DNA from: Absidia repens
Taxonomy: Eukaryota > Mucoromycota > Mucoromycetes > Mucorales > Cunninghamellaceae
Assembly: GCA_002105175.1 (NCBI GenBank)
Contig: MCGE01000009.1
Span: forward strand, 1,736,001-1,800,000
DNA length: 64,000 bases
Direction: 5' to 3'
This document shows, in pieces, positions 1 through 11,427 of the stretch. The notes below the pieces were generated by a model. The model saw only the letters and a list, made by a program, of their open reading frames with translations, was not told the origin of the DNA and did no database searches. The translations under genes were made by a program, and so were the position numbers. How positions within the stretch are numbered: position 1 is the stretch's first letter; each line of letters begins with the position of its first letter.

Positions 1-140
1 AAAAGTACACATATACACACGTGCAAAGAGAACATAGTCAATAAATATACCTTTCATATACCATCACCCAATAAACACGCACACACACACACACACACAC
101 ACATACATACAGATATATATATATATACTCTCTTTCTTAC

Positions 141-522
141 CTGCAAAGTTTGTCACCACCAAAGTATCATTGGAGGTTGTACCATCCCATTGCTGTTTGG
201 CTGGTTCCACATATCGTAAAACAGTTTGATCTATTATACAAAAGCACAAATTAAAAAAGAACATCTAAGTACTCTGTATCATACCCTACCCTACACATCT
301 TCCCTCTCGTTTTATTCCTGCTTTACCGTTTTTCTTTTCAATGATTTGAATGATATACATGTTTAACAAGAAGATGGTAAGTTGGGCACCATAGTAAAGA
401 CCGCGAAGACCCCACAAGTAGGAGCTATCTTCCAAAGGAAGTGCCTTGGTCACTTGTCTTGCCACCAAGAAGAAGACAATATTGAAAAGAGGATGATTGA
501 TCACTTTAGAGATGGAAGGCAT
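141..522 (-). CDS. PHO88: PHO88/SND3-type ER membrane protein, partial (3' exons lie beyond the window)
   Basis: Pho88/Snd3 is a small endoplasmic reticulum membrane protein that helps target membrane proteins (SND pathway) and was first linked to phosphate transport. Two exons are visible: 522-327 and 230-141, joined in phase by a GTAAAG...TAG intron. The N-terminal 65 residues contain two hydrophobic stretches and reach the family signature IIEKKND, which is split by the intron and continues as QTVLRYVEPAKQQW. A GTAAG donor at 140 follows, so the rest of the protein is left of position 1. The start at 522 is the first in-frame Met close to the conserved NHPLFNIV segment. An alternative upstream ATG near 650 with an intron cannot be excluded. 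Identification rests on the EKKND...YVEPA motif and the membrane pattern, and is firm. Confidence 0.85.
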
Positions 523-815
523 GATGAAGACAATGGAAAAAAAAAAAAAGAGAAAGGAGAATCGCCCAAACCCAAATAGATATTTTTTCGCACACACCCC
601 AAAGTTTAAATTTTGAATGGCCGATCCCACCCAGAAACCCACCAATCATGGCAGACATAGTGGCCAATACAATAACGGATGAAAACGAGGGATAACTTTA
701 TTGAAGAAATAAAAATAATATATAATATATAAATCTAGCATACGAATAAAGATGTAAGGGGAGATGGGGAGAGGGAGAGAGATGGTAAAAAGCAAAAAAA
801 AAAAAAAAAATTGTT

Positions 816-2620
816 TCAGAAAAGACCAAGACCATCCCTTTGTTCAGGTACCAAATAACGTTGTTTGGAGGACTTTTTTGATGGTGTTGAGTATTGTCGT
901 CCCAAGGTGGGCAAATCGGCCAGCGGTTTGTTTATATTGTCTTGTTTCATGAAGGAACGATAATTGGAAGGTGTGATTTCAGCAGCCTGGGAGTTGTCGT
1001 TCTCTTGATACGCTGAGCGAATGGCACGGTCACTTCTTGATCGAGAAAGTGCGGCATGACGAGCTTGGCGTAAGGACAAAATATCGTCCACCCGATGATC
1101 ATTGCGCGGAGGCCGTTGTGGTACTTGTGATGATTCCTTGCCACCACCATAATAATCCATGATATCATCCCGGGGTACGCGATCATCACCATAAGTAGGA
1201 TCCCGATACTGATCTTCCATACATCGTCGAGCAGATTGCATTCGTTCCAGTCGTTTGTTTTTTCTCGAGTTAGTAGTAGTAGTAATACTGGCATCCTTAT
1301 CGTCATCAAATCGACTTGGAGGAGGGGAGGTCGGGGTATTGTTGCTGTTGCGATAGCGTGTATTGGCGCCGGTTGAAGTGCGTTGCTGAGGAGGAGGAGA
1401 AGGAGAGGTGATGGAGGGTCTTTGATGATACCTGTCATTTTCTATGTCCACATCATCACTGTAATCACTGTCATTCATCAAGGTAGTGGAATGTTGTCGT
1501 CGGCTGTTTCGCTGATGTTCTTGTCGGATGATTTGTCGTTCTAGTTCCCGTGCTGAAGGTTCTTGATCCGCTGCTGAAGTCTTGTCCCATAATCGTCGTC
1601 GTGAAGAAGCTTGTCGTTTTAACAATAGTTCATCATCGGTATCACCATTGTCACGGCCACGAACATTCATCATTGGGGTGGCGGTCAAAGGTGTTCGACT
1701 GTCTAGCAACCATGACGGCAATTGCTTGTGTTGTTTCTTTTCATGGTGTTCACGTAAGATTCTTGACACATGTGATTCCCCTTCAAAGTCTGATTCGTCC
1801 GATTCTATGAAGAAAACAAAAGAGGGCGTAAGAACTCTTGTATGGATCATTTTGTGTATGTATGTACCTGGCCCTCGTTCATCTTGTACAGCCATGTTTT
1901 GAGTTGCTTGAACCAACTTTTTCCATAGTTTTGCGCTTGATTGTTGTGGTTTTTGCTGTTCGCCTAAGGAAAGAGAAAAGTGAGAAAAAAAGAAAGGAAG
2001 GAATAGTCTGAGTGTGCATGCTTTACCTTTATCAATGAGCTGCTTCCATTTTTCATTTTGTTTCACAGAGCCCCATTTCTTCTTAAGACTGGTACCACCA
2101 CCAGCATATTCAGTCGTGGCGCTGGCTGGCAAATGAGCAGAATAGTGGTCCAAATAGCTTGTGGTATTCATGGGATCGTCTTTGATATCATCAGTAGGTG
2201 AGTTTGGTTTGCTGTTACTACGTCGAGAAGACGACCACTTTGGTGAGGCTGTACTAGTGGTATTGGCCCTGGTAATATGGTGTTGTTCATTGGAGGGTGG
2301 GGAAGGCGCTTGACGAGTAGAAGTAAATCGTGAGAGTGCCGGTGAGGATGCTTTACGTAATAAAGAGATAGAAGGAGGTGGATCACTCTTTTGAGTTGGT
2401 AAAGGTGGTAATGGAGGTAAAGGTGGACGTTCTACTTGACATTGATGACGAGCTGGAAAAAATAAAAAATTGAAAAAGAGAGGGAAAATAGTTAATAAAA
2501 TTAAATGCCAGCTAATGACAGTACTTGTATACCTGGATAAAGGCCAACATCTTGATTACAGTCCTTGCATAAAACGACCAGCATTGATATACGATAATCC
2601 ACCTTTTCGCCTCGCCCCAT
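816..2620 (-). CDS. Mso1-like (Sec1-binding region) protein with an N-terminal Cys/His motif
   Basis: Four exons (2620-2533, 2452-2027, 1963-1868, 1804-816) join in frame to give 532 residues. Residues 18-34 form a CxxC-x10-HxC cluster (C18, C21, H32, C34) that could bind zinc, followed at once by proline-rich PPLPPLPPLP. Around residues 180-238 there is a segment with WKKLVQATQ, then an acidic run, HVSRILREHH and LPSWLLDSR. This resembles the Sec1-binding region of yeast Mso1, which joins the Sec1 SM protein during exocytosis. The rest (about 240-532) is low-complexity, rich in Ser, Arg and Gln, and probably disordered. An AATAAA on the minus strand lies at 702-697. The gene is tandem with PHO88 and DNM1. 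The exon model is solid; the Mso1 assignment is by motif memory and moderate. It may be a lineage-specific adaptor. Confidence 0.6.
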
Positions 2621-2995
2621 TATAATCTATATTGATTTTTGATAAGTAAAAAAGTTGAGAGAAGGAGAAAGAAAAAAAGAACCAGAAAAAAAAAAAAAGA
2701 ACCCAGACCCTAATTTCACTTTTTTTCCATATCAGATGTGTGTGTGTAACGTTGAAGGTAGAATACAGGGGCAAAAAAAAAGTATGATCATCAACCATGG
2801 ATAAAACAGCATATGGTATATTACAAGAATATCAGCAATTGTGTAACAAGTCATAATTGAATAAAAATTTATTTTTCATTTTGGAGGCAAAGACAAACTA
2901 TTCTAAATTGATAAATAAAACACCTAATATGTATGTATATAAACTACTAAACTACTACTACTACTACTATAATACTATTCACTGATACTAAAACA
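2621..2995. other. Intergenic, 375 bp
   Basis: This is the gap between the start of the Mso1-like gene and the stop of DNM1. It carries AT-rich sequence with A runs and a minus-strand AATAAA near 2873-2868 that probably serves DNM1. I see no gene here. Confidence 0.6.
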
Positions 2996-5794
2996 TCAAA
3001 CTGCACTGTTTACTATTTCAAAGGCTTGCTTGTAGACATCCAACAGTTGTTTGCATTTTGATCGTTCTGTGGCCATCGCTTCATCTTCTTGTAATAATTC
3101 ATCAAAGAGTTCCCGTTTGTATAAAGACGTCACCAGTCGGTTTTGCACCGATTCCCGAGAATGATTCACCAATAAATGCATGATGGACTTGGGGACCAGA
3201 TCTTGAATGTTTTTCCGAACTATATTAAAATAGTTGGTGATCAATGTACCTAATTTCAAAAAAAAAAGAGTCAAAAGTCAGGTCCCACCTTCTCCTTTTC
3301 CTTCTTCTCCGCCACCCCCCCCTGCCTATCACTTACGAATGAGTTGTGTTTCAATTTCTTCTCTATCTGATACTGGATAGGTTGTTTCTTCACCATTGCC
3401 ATTTTGAATTGTCACATGTTCCATTTTCTTTTCGATTTCATTTTCCATCAAGCTACTCACGGACATGGTAGGCGCATAATGTTGATGAGGTGATCCACCG
3501 TTGGCCATGTCATTCAATCCACCCAAAGCAGGTCGTTCCGCCTTGCCAGCACCACCGAAAAAGTAGTTGAGGAACGAATCATGATGTTGTTGTTGATGAT
3601 GGCCATTTTCCTTGTACGAGGAGGCACTCTCCGTAATGGTCGATTTGTTGTCGTCATCCATCATGAACGGTCCACCGTTGGCCTTGATTGCACTGGATAC
3701 ACTGTTCATGCTTGGTTGTCGAGTGATTCTACGTTTGTTCCCTTCTTGTTGTTTCTTCTTTTTTCTCGATTCGCTTTCCAAGTTGGACATGGCTCCAGCA
3801 GCACCCATAAAGTCGGGATGGTTGGTATTGATATAGGCACGTTCGATGGCAATCAGGCTTTCTACATAGCTGGAGGTGGGTCCCAATCTTTCACGTAGCA
3901 ATTCCGCCACCACTTCCACCAGCTTGGCGTGTAATTTGGGGTATCGCATCAGTTCCTATATATATATACATTGAGTTAGTCAACTAATCATAATATTATA
4001 CATGTTTTAACAAGATCTTTCTAACCTTGTCACTAGAGTTATGGCAAATTTTCATCAATTCTTCATAAACAAGTTCCACACATCGCAGACTAGGTGTTTC
4101 CAATAGTTTAATTTGTGGTTTCACCAAGAGATCAAAAGCGATTTCAGGGACAAAAAGGGAGGGTCTAGGACCAGTAGAGTTACGGATGGCAGTTCGGATA
4201 TCAGAGTTGGTCAAGTTGGAACAAGGAGGAATAGCAATAAGTGCATTTCCAAACACATTATTGAATATATAGTATACTCTTGCCCCACCACACCTAATCA
4301 ATAAAGCAATAGAATCCAGTTTGAGTCATTTGTCATTTCCTTTTTTTTTCCGACATGATAACTTACAATTCTTTGGTTGACATTTCAGATGATGTACCGT
4401 CAATAGCAGCAACAAAATCGTTGGCAAATTTGGTCAGAAGTCTCAATATCAAGGATCCCTGTACATACATATATAAAAAATAATTAGTTTCAATGAATCC
4501 CCATTTCCCTCTTTCGTCCTTACCCTATGCATTGTTCCAGTAGTCAAAACAGGATCACCATATTGAGCAAGTTCATGTTGTGTTTGACTGATCAAGGAGC
4601 TGAGCTTGGTACGCAGTTCTGGCAATTTGTCCTTGATATGGTTGAATAGAATTTGGTTTAGTTGCTTGGAGAGATATTGGGTTCCACATCTGGAGGCAAT
4701 GGCACGGTAGGAAGGATGTTGTCTGAAAAAGTCATTTTCGGCCTTGAGTGCATCCGCCATGGGTTTGTTGGTCAGAATATCTTGTTGACTTCGATTCACA
4801 ATACCAATAAATCCGAGTTTCAATGGGTAAGATCGACCAGAAAGAACATCCAATGCATTTGTTCCCGCATCCATCAAATCCAACTTTGTTAAAACACCAA
4901 TAGTTCTTCTTCCTATTCGTTAAACAAAAAAACAAAACAAAACAAAAAGCAAGAAGATAAGCGACCATCATTTTTGGTTTCTATTCATGACAAACTCTAT
5001 ACCTTCAGGATCCACTTGTCTGGCTAATTTCAAACTATCAGAGTTCACCAAATCCATATTGGCAGGTGTCACCGCCAAAATAATACTGTTTGGCTTGGTA
5101 ACATAGTCCATCAATAGATTGCGGATTTGCTTTTCAATATCAGTAGGCTGATCACCTATATTTCATGAAAAATGTATATATATATTAGAGTGTCAAATCA
5201 AAAATCGCGAGTTTCTGTTTCCTTTTTTGATATTTTATCCGCTGACTTACCTATAGGAATCTATTGTTAAATGAAAGAAAAAGAAAAAAGTAAAAAAAAA
5301 AAAAACGATAAATTCATCTGAAAGAAATATTCACCGCCCCCACACCCCACCTTCTCAAATTTTGTTATTACCTTTGTCAAACCGGGCAAATCCACCAAAG
5401 TCAATGTCAGCACCTTGGGCGAGTAAATACGAAGATGGATTGGCATACGAGAGATACCTTTGTTGTCACCCGCTAAACGACTTGTTTCCCTTTCAATTTC
5501 CTGTCGAATATCCGCAAAGTCATAGAATTTCTTGTCTTGAGTATGTAAAAATTCACCATATTCAACAGCGTCTGGTTGATGACTGGTAATAAGCTGAAGC
5601 ACGAGAGGTCGTCGAGTCACTATACCACTACCACGAGGAAGGAAATCCCGTTGAACAATCGTTTCCAAAACAGAAGATTTACCAGACGATTGACTACCCA
5701 CCACCACAATTTGAGGTAATGAAAGTGTTTCATGTGTGCTGATGGATGACATTACAGTCTGCAGCTTGTTTGTCAGTTGTATAAGATCATCCAT
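2996..5794 (-). CDS. DNM1: Dynamin-related GTPase DNM1 (mitochondrial and peroxisomal fission)
   Basis: Dnm1/Drp1 assembles around mitochondria and peroxisomes and constricts them using GTP. Eight exons (5794-5372, 5260-5251, 5155-5003, 4912-4524, 4458-4367, 4293-4026, 3955-3337, 3249-2996) give 735 residues, close to the family's usual length. The P-loop GSQSSGKS is at residues 33-40, DLPG at 135-138 and TKLD at 204-207. [12 protein letters not shown] and NRSQQDI mark Dnm1 rather than Vps1. The middle domain contains [12 protein letters not shown]. Exon 7 carries a low-complexity insert (insert B region), and the C-terminus is the GTPase effector domain ([15 protein letters not shown]). Exon 2 is only 10 nt and is needed to rebuild the conserved PIGDQP loop. 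There is no PH domain, as expected for Dnm1. Confidence 0.96.
5251..5260 (-). other. 10-nt microexon of DNM1
   Basis: On the minus strand the sequence reads acceptor AATAG, exon ATTCCTATAG, donor GTAAGTC. Exon 1 ends in phase 0 at AAG. Adding the microexon and the next exon (GTGATCAG...) gives LTK-I-P-I-G-DQP, the invariant dynamin loop after DLPG. Skipping it would delete this loop and shift the frame. Confidence 0.88.
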
Positions 5795-6530
5795 CCTTTC
5801 CTTGTTTTCGGTTTTGTGAAGCTACAGTAATTGAGTATAAAAGGGAGGGATATTTGATTTACGTGTTTCTTAAGATAAAAAGAAAACAAAGTAAAGAGGG
5901 AGGGGGTGCCAATGAAGAATGAAAGAAAAGAGGAAGAGAGAGAGAAAAAAAAAGGAAAAGGCACCAGTCGACAAAAAAAAAATACGGGCGGAGTTGAAAC
6001 TCTCCAACTCACAATTTGTGTCCCTGGAACTTTGTTGTGCCATCACTTTTTTGACAAGCAGCGTATCATCATTTTTGCACCAAGAAACCAAGAAACATTC
6101 AATCGATGTAGCACTGATGACAGCATATGATTCATTACCGGTTTATAGCTGTGACAAACTACCAAAAAGGTTAACAGGGAAACTTGACGTTGTGGTGGAA
6201 AAGAGAACAACCATGGTGGAATTCTGGTAAATTATATTCCATCTTCCTCTTTTTCAAAAAAAAATTACAATCACTTATTATGTTTCCTACTATGATCATC
6301 AATATCAACTGTTCTATTTTCTTTTTAGAGACCTCAAAAAAAACCAAAAAAAAAAAAATCAGGTGGTATTGACATTTTCAAGGAAGCAATAGAACCACGG
6401 CAACTGTAATCTCCGATGAACGTCACATCGACGCCCAAAAAAAAGCCTTGGAGAAAATAGAGATTCGGAACCAAAACAAAAAATATTTCTTTTTCTTCTT
6501 TCAACTCTCCCTACTCTCTTTTTTTTCAAT
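5795..6530. other. Divergent promoter region, DNM1 / COX9
   Basis: These 736 bp separate two divergently transcribed genes. The region contains A/T runs and a pyrimidine-rich stretch (about 6487-6528) directly before the COX9 start. I see no RNA gene or conserved ORF. Confidence 0.6.
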
Positions 6531-6701
6531 ATGATTGCTCCTATCACTGGTAAACTTCGCAACCTTTTCATCAAGGATCTCACCATCTCTCTCACTCTTG
6601 GTGCCGCTGGTGGTGCCGCTTGGTGGAACCTCTACCACGTCCCCAACGTCCAACGTCGTGATGCTTACTACGCCAAGTTGGAAGCTAGCAAGAACAACTA
6701 A
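6531..6701 (+). CDS. COX9: Cytochrome c oxidase subunit VIIa (Cox9-type)
   Basis: A single intronless exon encodes 56 residues, the size expected for yeast Cox9 (subunit VIIa), a one-helix subunit of respiratory complex IV in the mitochondrial inner membrane. The start MIAPITGK matches the Cox9 N-terminus. A hydrophobic glycine/alanine-rich helix with AAWWNLYH follows, then the charged matrix or intermembrane tail NVQRRDAYYAKLEASK. The ATG at 6531 directly follows a T/C-rich leader. It stands alone between DNM1 (divergent) and the quinone reductase (convergent). Confidence 0.88.
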   Translation: MIAPITGKLRNLFIKDLTISLTLGAAGGAAWWNLYHVPNVQRRDAYYAKLEASKNN

Positions 6702-7162
6702 ATCCAAGCTTGACGAACCTTTCTTCCTCTTGCTCAACCTTCAACAATATGTAACACAGCCTTTTCTTTGACCAGGTCATTTGTTTGTTGTTGTTGTTTT
6801 CTTATTATTATTCTCTACACCCATTACACCAATAAAAAATCTATCCCTATTCATCTTGATATTTTATACTCCCTCACCCACCCACCCCATACATTTTGTT
6901 ATATAGATATGATTGTCACTTCAATAAAGACTTTATGTTTTGTCCGATGTTTTTTTATTTATTTATGAAATATTGGTTGTTTTCTTGTATCAAGTGTATA
7001 TATTTATATTGCGCTGTTGAATGTGTGTACTATATGGAATAATTTGTGAATGTAGGAAAGAAGACAAGTTTTTATTGGTAGACCACAACTGGGTTCAAAA
7101 ATAGAAATATAAAAAAAATTGCTAACTACTTTCACTAAAACTATCAAACGATAAGGTAAAAA
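6702..7162. other. Convergent 3' region, COX9 / quinone reductase
   Basis: This AT-rich stretch holds the 3' ends of both flanking genes, including a minus-strand AATAAA at 7076-7071 for the reductase. I see nothing else. Confidence 0.6.
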
Positions 7163-7655
7163 CTAAGGTCTAAGTAAAAGTTTACCAGTGGTGACTCGTG
7201 CTTGAATGTCATCTTGGGCTTGTTTAGCGTCCTTGAGATCATATACCTTGTGGATATGGAAATTGAGCACACCATCCTTCATCAAACTGAACAATTCGTC
7301 GAACCACCGTCTTGATTCTTCACGGGTAGCCAGATAGTTGTACAAAGTAGGACGCATCAACTTGAGATTCTTTTGTGCCAAAACACCAATGCTGATAGGA
7401 GGGACGGCACCAGATGCATTCCCGAAGGAGATGACGGAACCGAGACGTCTTGTAGCGGCCAAAGAGATATCAAAGGTTGCCTTACCAACACCATCCAAAG
7501 ACGCATGAACGCCAACGCCACCAGTAATTTCGTTGACCCGCTTAGTGATATCTTCGTTGCTGGAATTGATAGTAAATTCGGCACCATTTTCCTTGGCCAA
7601 GGCGCATTTTTCATCCGTACTGGCAGTCCCAATCACATGAGCGCCTATCAATGTC

Positions 7656-7686
<31 letters not shown>

Positions 7687-8603
7687 ATCAATCATGGGGC
7701 TCATTTTTAGACGTATCATTGATTCCTAGTCCTCTTACCAATATGTTTCCCCAATTGACACAATAAGAGACCAACACCTCCAGCTGCAGCATGAACCAAG
7801 ATGTAATCTATATTAAAAAAAAAGTGCCCCCCCCCAATGTTGGTTAGTGTTGAGCTTCGCCATAATGTTTGTTTTCTTGCATCATCTAAAAAAAAAACTT
7901 TACCATTCTTTTTCACGGGATAACTGTCACGAACCAACGTTAAAGCAGTCAATCCTTGAAGCGCAGCAGCAGTAGCCAAGTCGTAAGAGATATCATGAGA
8001 GATCTTTTCCACAGAGGCAGCCTTGGCTTGTGAGTATTCAGCGTAACTTGATCCACTCATTTGGACAACACGGTCACCCACCTTAAAGTCCGTCACGCCT
8101 TCCCCAACTTCAACCACTTCGCCAGCTCTAAAAGGGGAAACATATAAAAGATAATAAAAAAAAATAAAAAAAAAAAAGAGTGAGTGGGGATATAGGGAAA
8201 AAAGAAAGAAAGAGAGAACGTGGTTCCGTCACTAGCGCATATCAAAACTTACGAATCACGACCCACAATGAAAGGCAGTGGGAGAGGATATAAGCCAGTT
8301 CTGTGGTAGTTATCGATAAAGTTGACGCCTAAGTAGAAGATAGCAATGGAGGGAGGGGAAGGAAGGTTAGTTTCAATATATCAATAGCTCACACAGTTCC
8401 TTACCGATACAGTGGTTCTTGATGACAACAGTATCTTTTTCAGCTGTTGGTTTTGGGACATCCTTGTAAAGAAGTTTATCAGTGGCACCATATTCTTCAA
8501 CAACAATAGCTTTCATTGTAGTAGACATTGTTCGTTTAAAATAGTTTGATGACGAGTAGAATAAAGCAGGTCGAATTGATTTTGCAGCTAATGAAGTTAG
8601 CAT
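7163..8603 (-). CDS. ZTA1: NADPH:quinone oxidoreductase, zeta-crystallin / ZTA1 type, probable mitochondrial presequence
   Basis: This enzyme family uses NADPH to reduce quinones and is part of the MDR superfamily without zinc. Five exons (8603-8405, 8328-8253, 8127-7904, 7807-7739, 7644-7163) give 349 residues. The body begins at MKAIVVEEYG (about residue 30). GVNFIDNYHRTGLY and PFIVGRDSAGEVVEVG follow. The nucleotide-binding segment is VHAAAGGVGLLLCQLGKHIG, then GAHVIGTASTDEK. The first 29 residues are rich in Ser, Ala, Arg and Lys with no acidic residue, which suggests mitochondrial import. A second Met just before MKAIVV could give a cytosolic form by leaky initiation. Intron 4 contains about 28 consecutive A or T. 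Confidence 0.92.
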
Positions 8604-9530
8604 GCGCGTATTTATAAAAATAAGAAAAAAGAAAAAAAAAAGAGAAAAGAAGGCACTGATGACAAATCTCGGTCTTTTCGTGAAATTTTGTGTCATCCAA
8701 GCAAAAGACATTATAACTCCGCGATCAAAGCGATTCGCCGCGCCCAAAATATCCCGAGACCGCCCTCCCGCACCGTCTGTTTATTTTAATGGTGAGCATT
8801 CAATCAATAGGTGATGATGGCACAGTTATCAATCATTGAAGAAATAGGTGGTACTACATGCTTTGTTTAGACTAGATATTTGAAAAGTCAAGGTGTCCGG
8901 TTAAATTTCTCCCGTGTTTTTCTTCTCCCGTTTCAATTGCTTAAGTGTTTATCGTTAGTGTGTGAACAAAAATCAATGGTTACCCAAGCCGATTCTGGAG
9001 CATTGGACTCGATCCATTTATCTATTTGCATTGCCATTTTTCCTCCTTGTCACTGTCAGAACGGGGGATAGGATAGAACATCCTTTCAAAACTTGGAAGT
9101 AATTCAGATCAAGAGAAATAATCAAAGATCAGATGTCCACCTCCGAAGTTTCGGTGATCGTTGTGTTTTCTCCTTTTGCCCGTCTACCACGCGTTTACAC
9201 GATGCAGTTCAGCAAGAACGTAAAGGAAACCTCAGATGTTACATTTTAGTTATATATACATGTATGTTCTCAACCGTCCTGGAGCGCACGGCTCAGGACA
9301 AACACCCACTTTGCCCTTCCAATTTTAAAAAAGGATCTATGCGGAATTTAAAACATTCCCAAAAACAAAAAAAAAAAACTGGATTCAGTAAGGGGTTGGT
9401 TGTTGAAGTGTGGTTTTCGATGAAATCAGGCATTTCATTCCCACCATTTGCCAGTTTGAACATTTTTTTATTACTATTACTACAATTATTATTGTTATGT
9501 CGCATGCAAAATTCAATAAAATAAGGAAAT
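8604..9530. other. Intergenic upstream of the quinone reductase
   Basis: The region holds the reductase promoter (A-rich near 8620-8650) and sequence with only short, non-conserved ORFs. I see no RNA gene or protein-coding exon. Confidence 0.55.
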
Positions 9531-10530
9531 AACGAGCTGGATATATACAATATATCCAATCTAGCTGAGATTACGCTGACGGTACAGCCTAGGTTTATAA
9601 ATATGAATGGTATAGTGAGAACAGGGTAACAGTCTATACGAAATCGGGCAAGCTAGAACATTAGTCCAAAATGCTCCAGAGAGCATGACCTACACTCATT
9701 TACATGATTGGTCAAACAGGAATATTACTTTCTTTGATATAAATGATGTAAAACGCCTGGGGATATTGTGGAAAGGTAGTCATAGCGGGTGGGATAGAAA
9801 GAAAAGTGTTTGGTAGGACACTCACAAAACTACTATAATTGCAACATTGTTTACGATGCGATGAGTAAGAGGATGCTGACTAGAAAAGTATATTTTATTG
9901 AGGCATTTTGAAAAATATTAAAACTAAAAGGAGAGAGGCTGATTGTAACAAAGGATTGAATGGAAGAATGTGTTGAGGGGAGGGGAGCATGAAGGAAACT
10001 AACGTTTAAAAAATAATTACCATTAATCTAAAAGGGCGGTTAAAAAAGTAACCTAACATACTACAAAATGAATGGGAAATACCAAATGGATCCCTGTTAT
10101 CGAAGTATAACAACGGTCGACACGAATCAATGACGTTAATGGTGGTTGAAAAAGGGATCTATTGCACAAAATATGAGAGAGCCTAATGGGACACTTTTCA
10201 ATGGAAGTGAGTAAAAAAAGGACATATTTTATTCAGATGTAAATGCATTCTATGACGAACTAACGCTAAACTAAGCTAATGGGACCTTCAAAAAGGTACC
10301 TAATGGCGGTCCCCAAATCATGAATCCAAAATGAAAGGGTTTCCCAATGCATCTTGTCATCCCTGAGTTGACAATCCTTCTAAACTAGACCTGACACTAA
10401 TCTAAGTCCACCATAACCGCAAAAAAGTTAAAGTGGTGATGAAGAAAAGAAAGAGAAAAAGGAAAAGAGCGAAAAAAAAAGAAAAGAAAAAAAAGAAAAA
10501 AAAAAGCGGGGAAAATAAAAAAAAGCCTCA
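9531..10530 (-). repeat. Dispersed repeat, copy A (unnamed, about 1 kb, non-coding)
   Basis: Read on the minus strand this block is collinear with copies B (32010-32664) and C (61630-62712). It opens with a pyrimidine tract (10530-10441), continues with blocks such as GGGAAACCCTTTC, ATTAGCTTAGT and TACATCTGAATAAAATAT (10241-10224). It then has TTTTGTGAGTGTCCTACCA (9829-9811), CAATCATGTAAAT and a 3' block ending near ATATATCC..CTCG. The 19-nt GTGAGTGTC block is identical to copy C. There is no long ORF, no obvious terminal inverted repeat and no long terminal repeat. Edges are approximate. I do not recognise a known element; a non-autonomous transposon or a family of non-coding transcripts would both fit. 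Confidence 0.75.
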
Positions 10531-11427
10531 CGTGGGCGGGATTTGAATGTGTGTGTTGTTGTGGTGTCTCTCTCATGAGAATTCGGTTTCTTTAAACGGC
10601 TACTGCTCTTTTGACGTGGTAACCAGTCTTAGTAATATTAATAAACAACAGACTACAAAAAAAGAGGGATTTGGTTTGTGAATATGAAACCACCATACGG
10701 CATCATAATCATGGTTGTTCTCATCTCATGACAGCAGCCTTCCTCATTAAACCTCTGCAATTTTTTGCTTCTCTTCTAATGATGATTTTGAACTCACCAT
10801 AGAGCAACCCAGTATAGTTTAGTTGAGGCCCTTCACTGTAGAATTGCTTACCCTCTCTGATTAGACTACATATATTAGTTAATTATCCTATGATATACCA
10901 AATAAAATGAAAGCTAGGTGGAATGATGACACAATAAAGTATGATCAATGTAAACGATTCAAGAATAGAAAAAGGCAGAAAGTAATAAAGGATTTTGGTG
11001 TTATTGTGTCATACATATTGATAACTGTCTCTCAAATCAAGAGGATGATATTCTTCAAGAAAAAAGAGAAGTTATCCGCATGGAGCTTTTCGGCTAAATA
11101 TTTATGAGTGGGTGGTAAAATAAGTAGATGCAAAAATCATGGGCCCGGAGAATGAATTATTTTTTTTTTGGAAAGGATTTAAAAGACAAACTAACGCTCC
11201 CAATGTTATTGTTCTTTCCCTTTACCTGTTTCCCTTTTTTTGGTAAGCTACCCATCCAATACCTATTCATCCCATCCATCCATCCAACCATCTATTCATC
11301 CATCCATACATCTATCTTATACATCACAAAAGCAATGATAATATGCTAAACTTACTCTTTACTTTTTATTTTATTTTTTATGATTGCTCTAGCTCTTCTT
11401 TAAAAGTCCTCGAACAGTCTATACATC
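10531..11427. other. Intergenic upstream of ribosomal P0
   Basis: The region contains the promoter of the ribosomal P0 gene, T/C-rich near 11330-11400, and an ATCC-rich run (CCATCCATCC and variants) around 11262-11310. I see no gene. Confidence 0.55.

Noticed and set aside
540..660. Hydrophobic frame upstream of PHO88 (ATG near 650)
   Set aside because: It could be a 5' exon, but no splice pair gives a clearly better N-terminus than the Met at 522, so it is not annotated.
947..1438. Open frame of 163 codons on the minus strand
   Set aside because: It overlaps the last exon of the Mso1-like gene in another frame and has no conserved motif.
9093..9524. 143-codon open frame on the plus strand in the gap before repeat A
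   Set aside because: Composition is irregular, no domain is recognisable, and it ends in translated homopolymer sequence at the repeat border.
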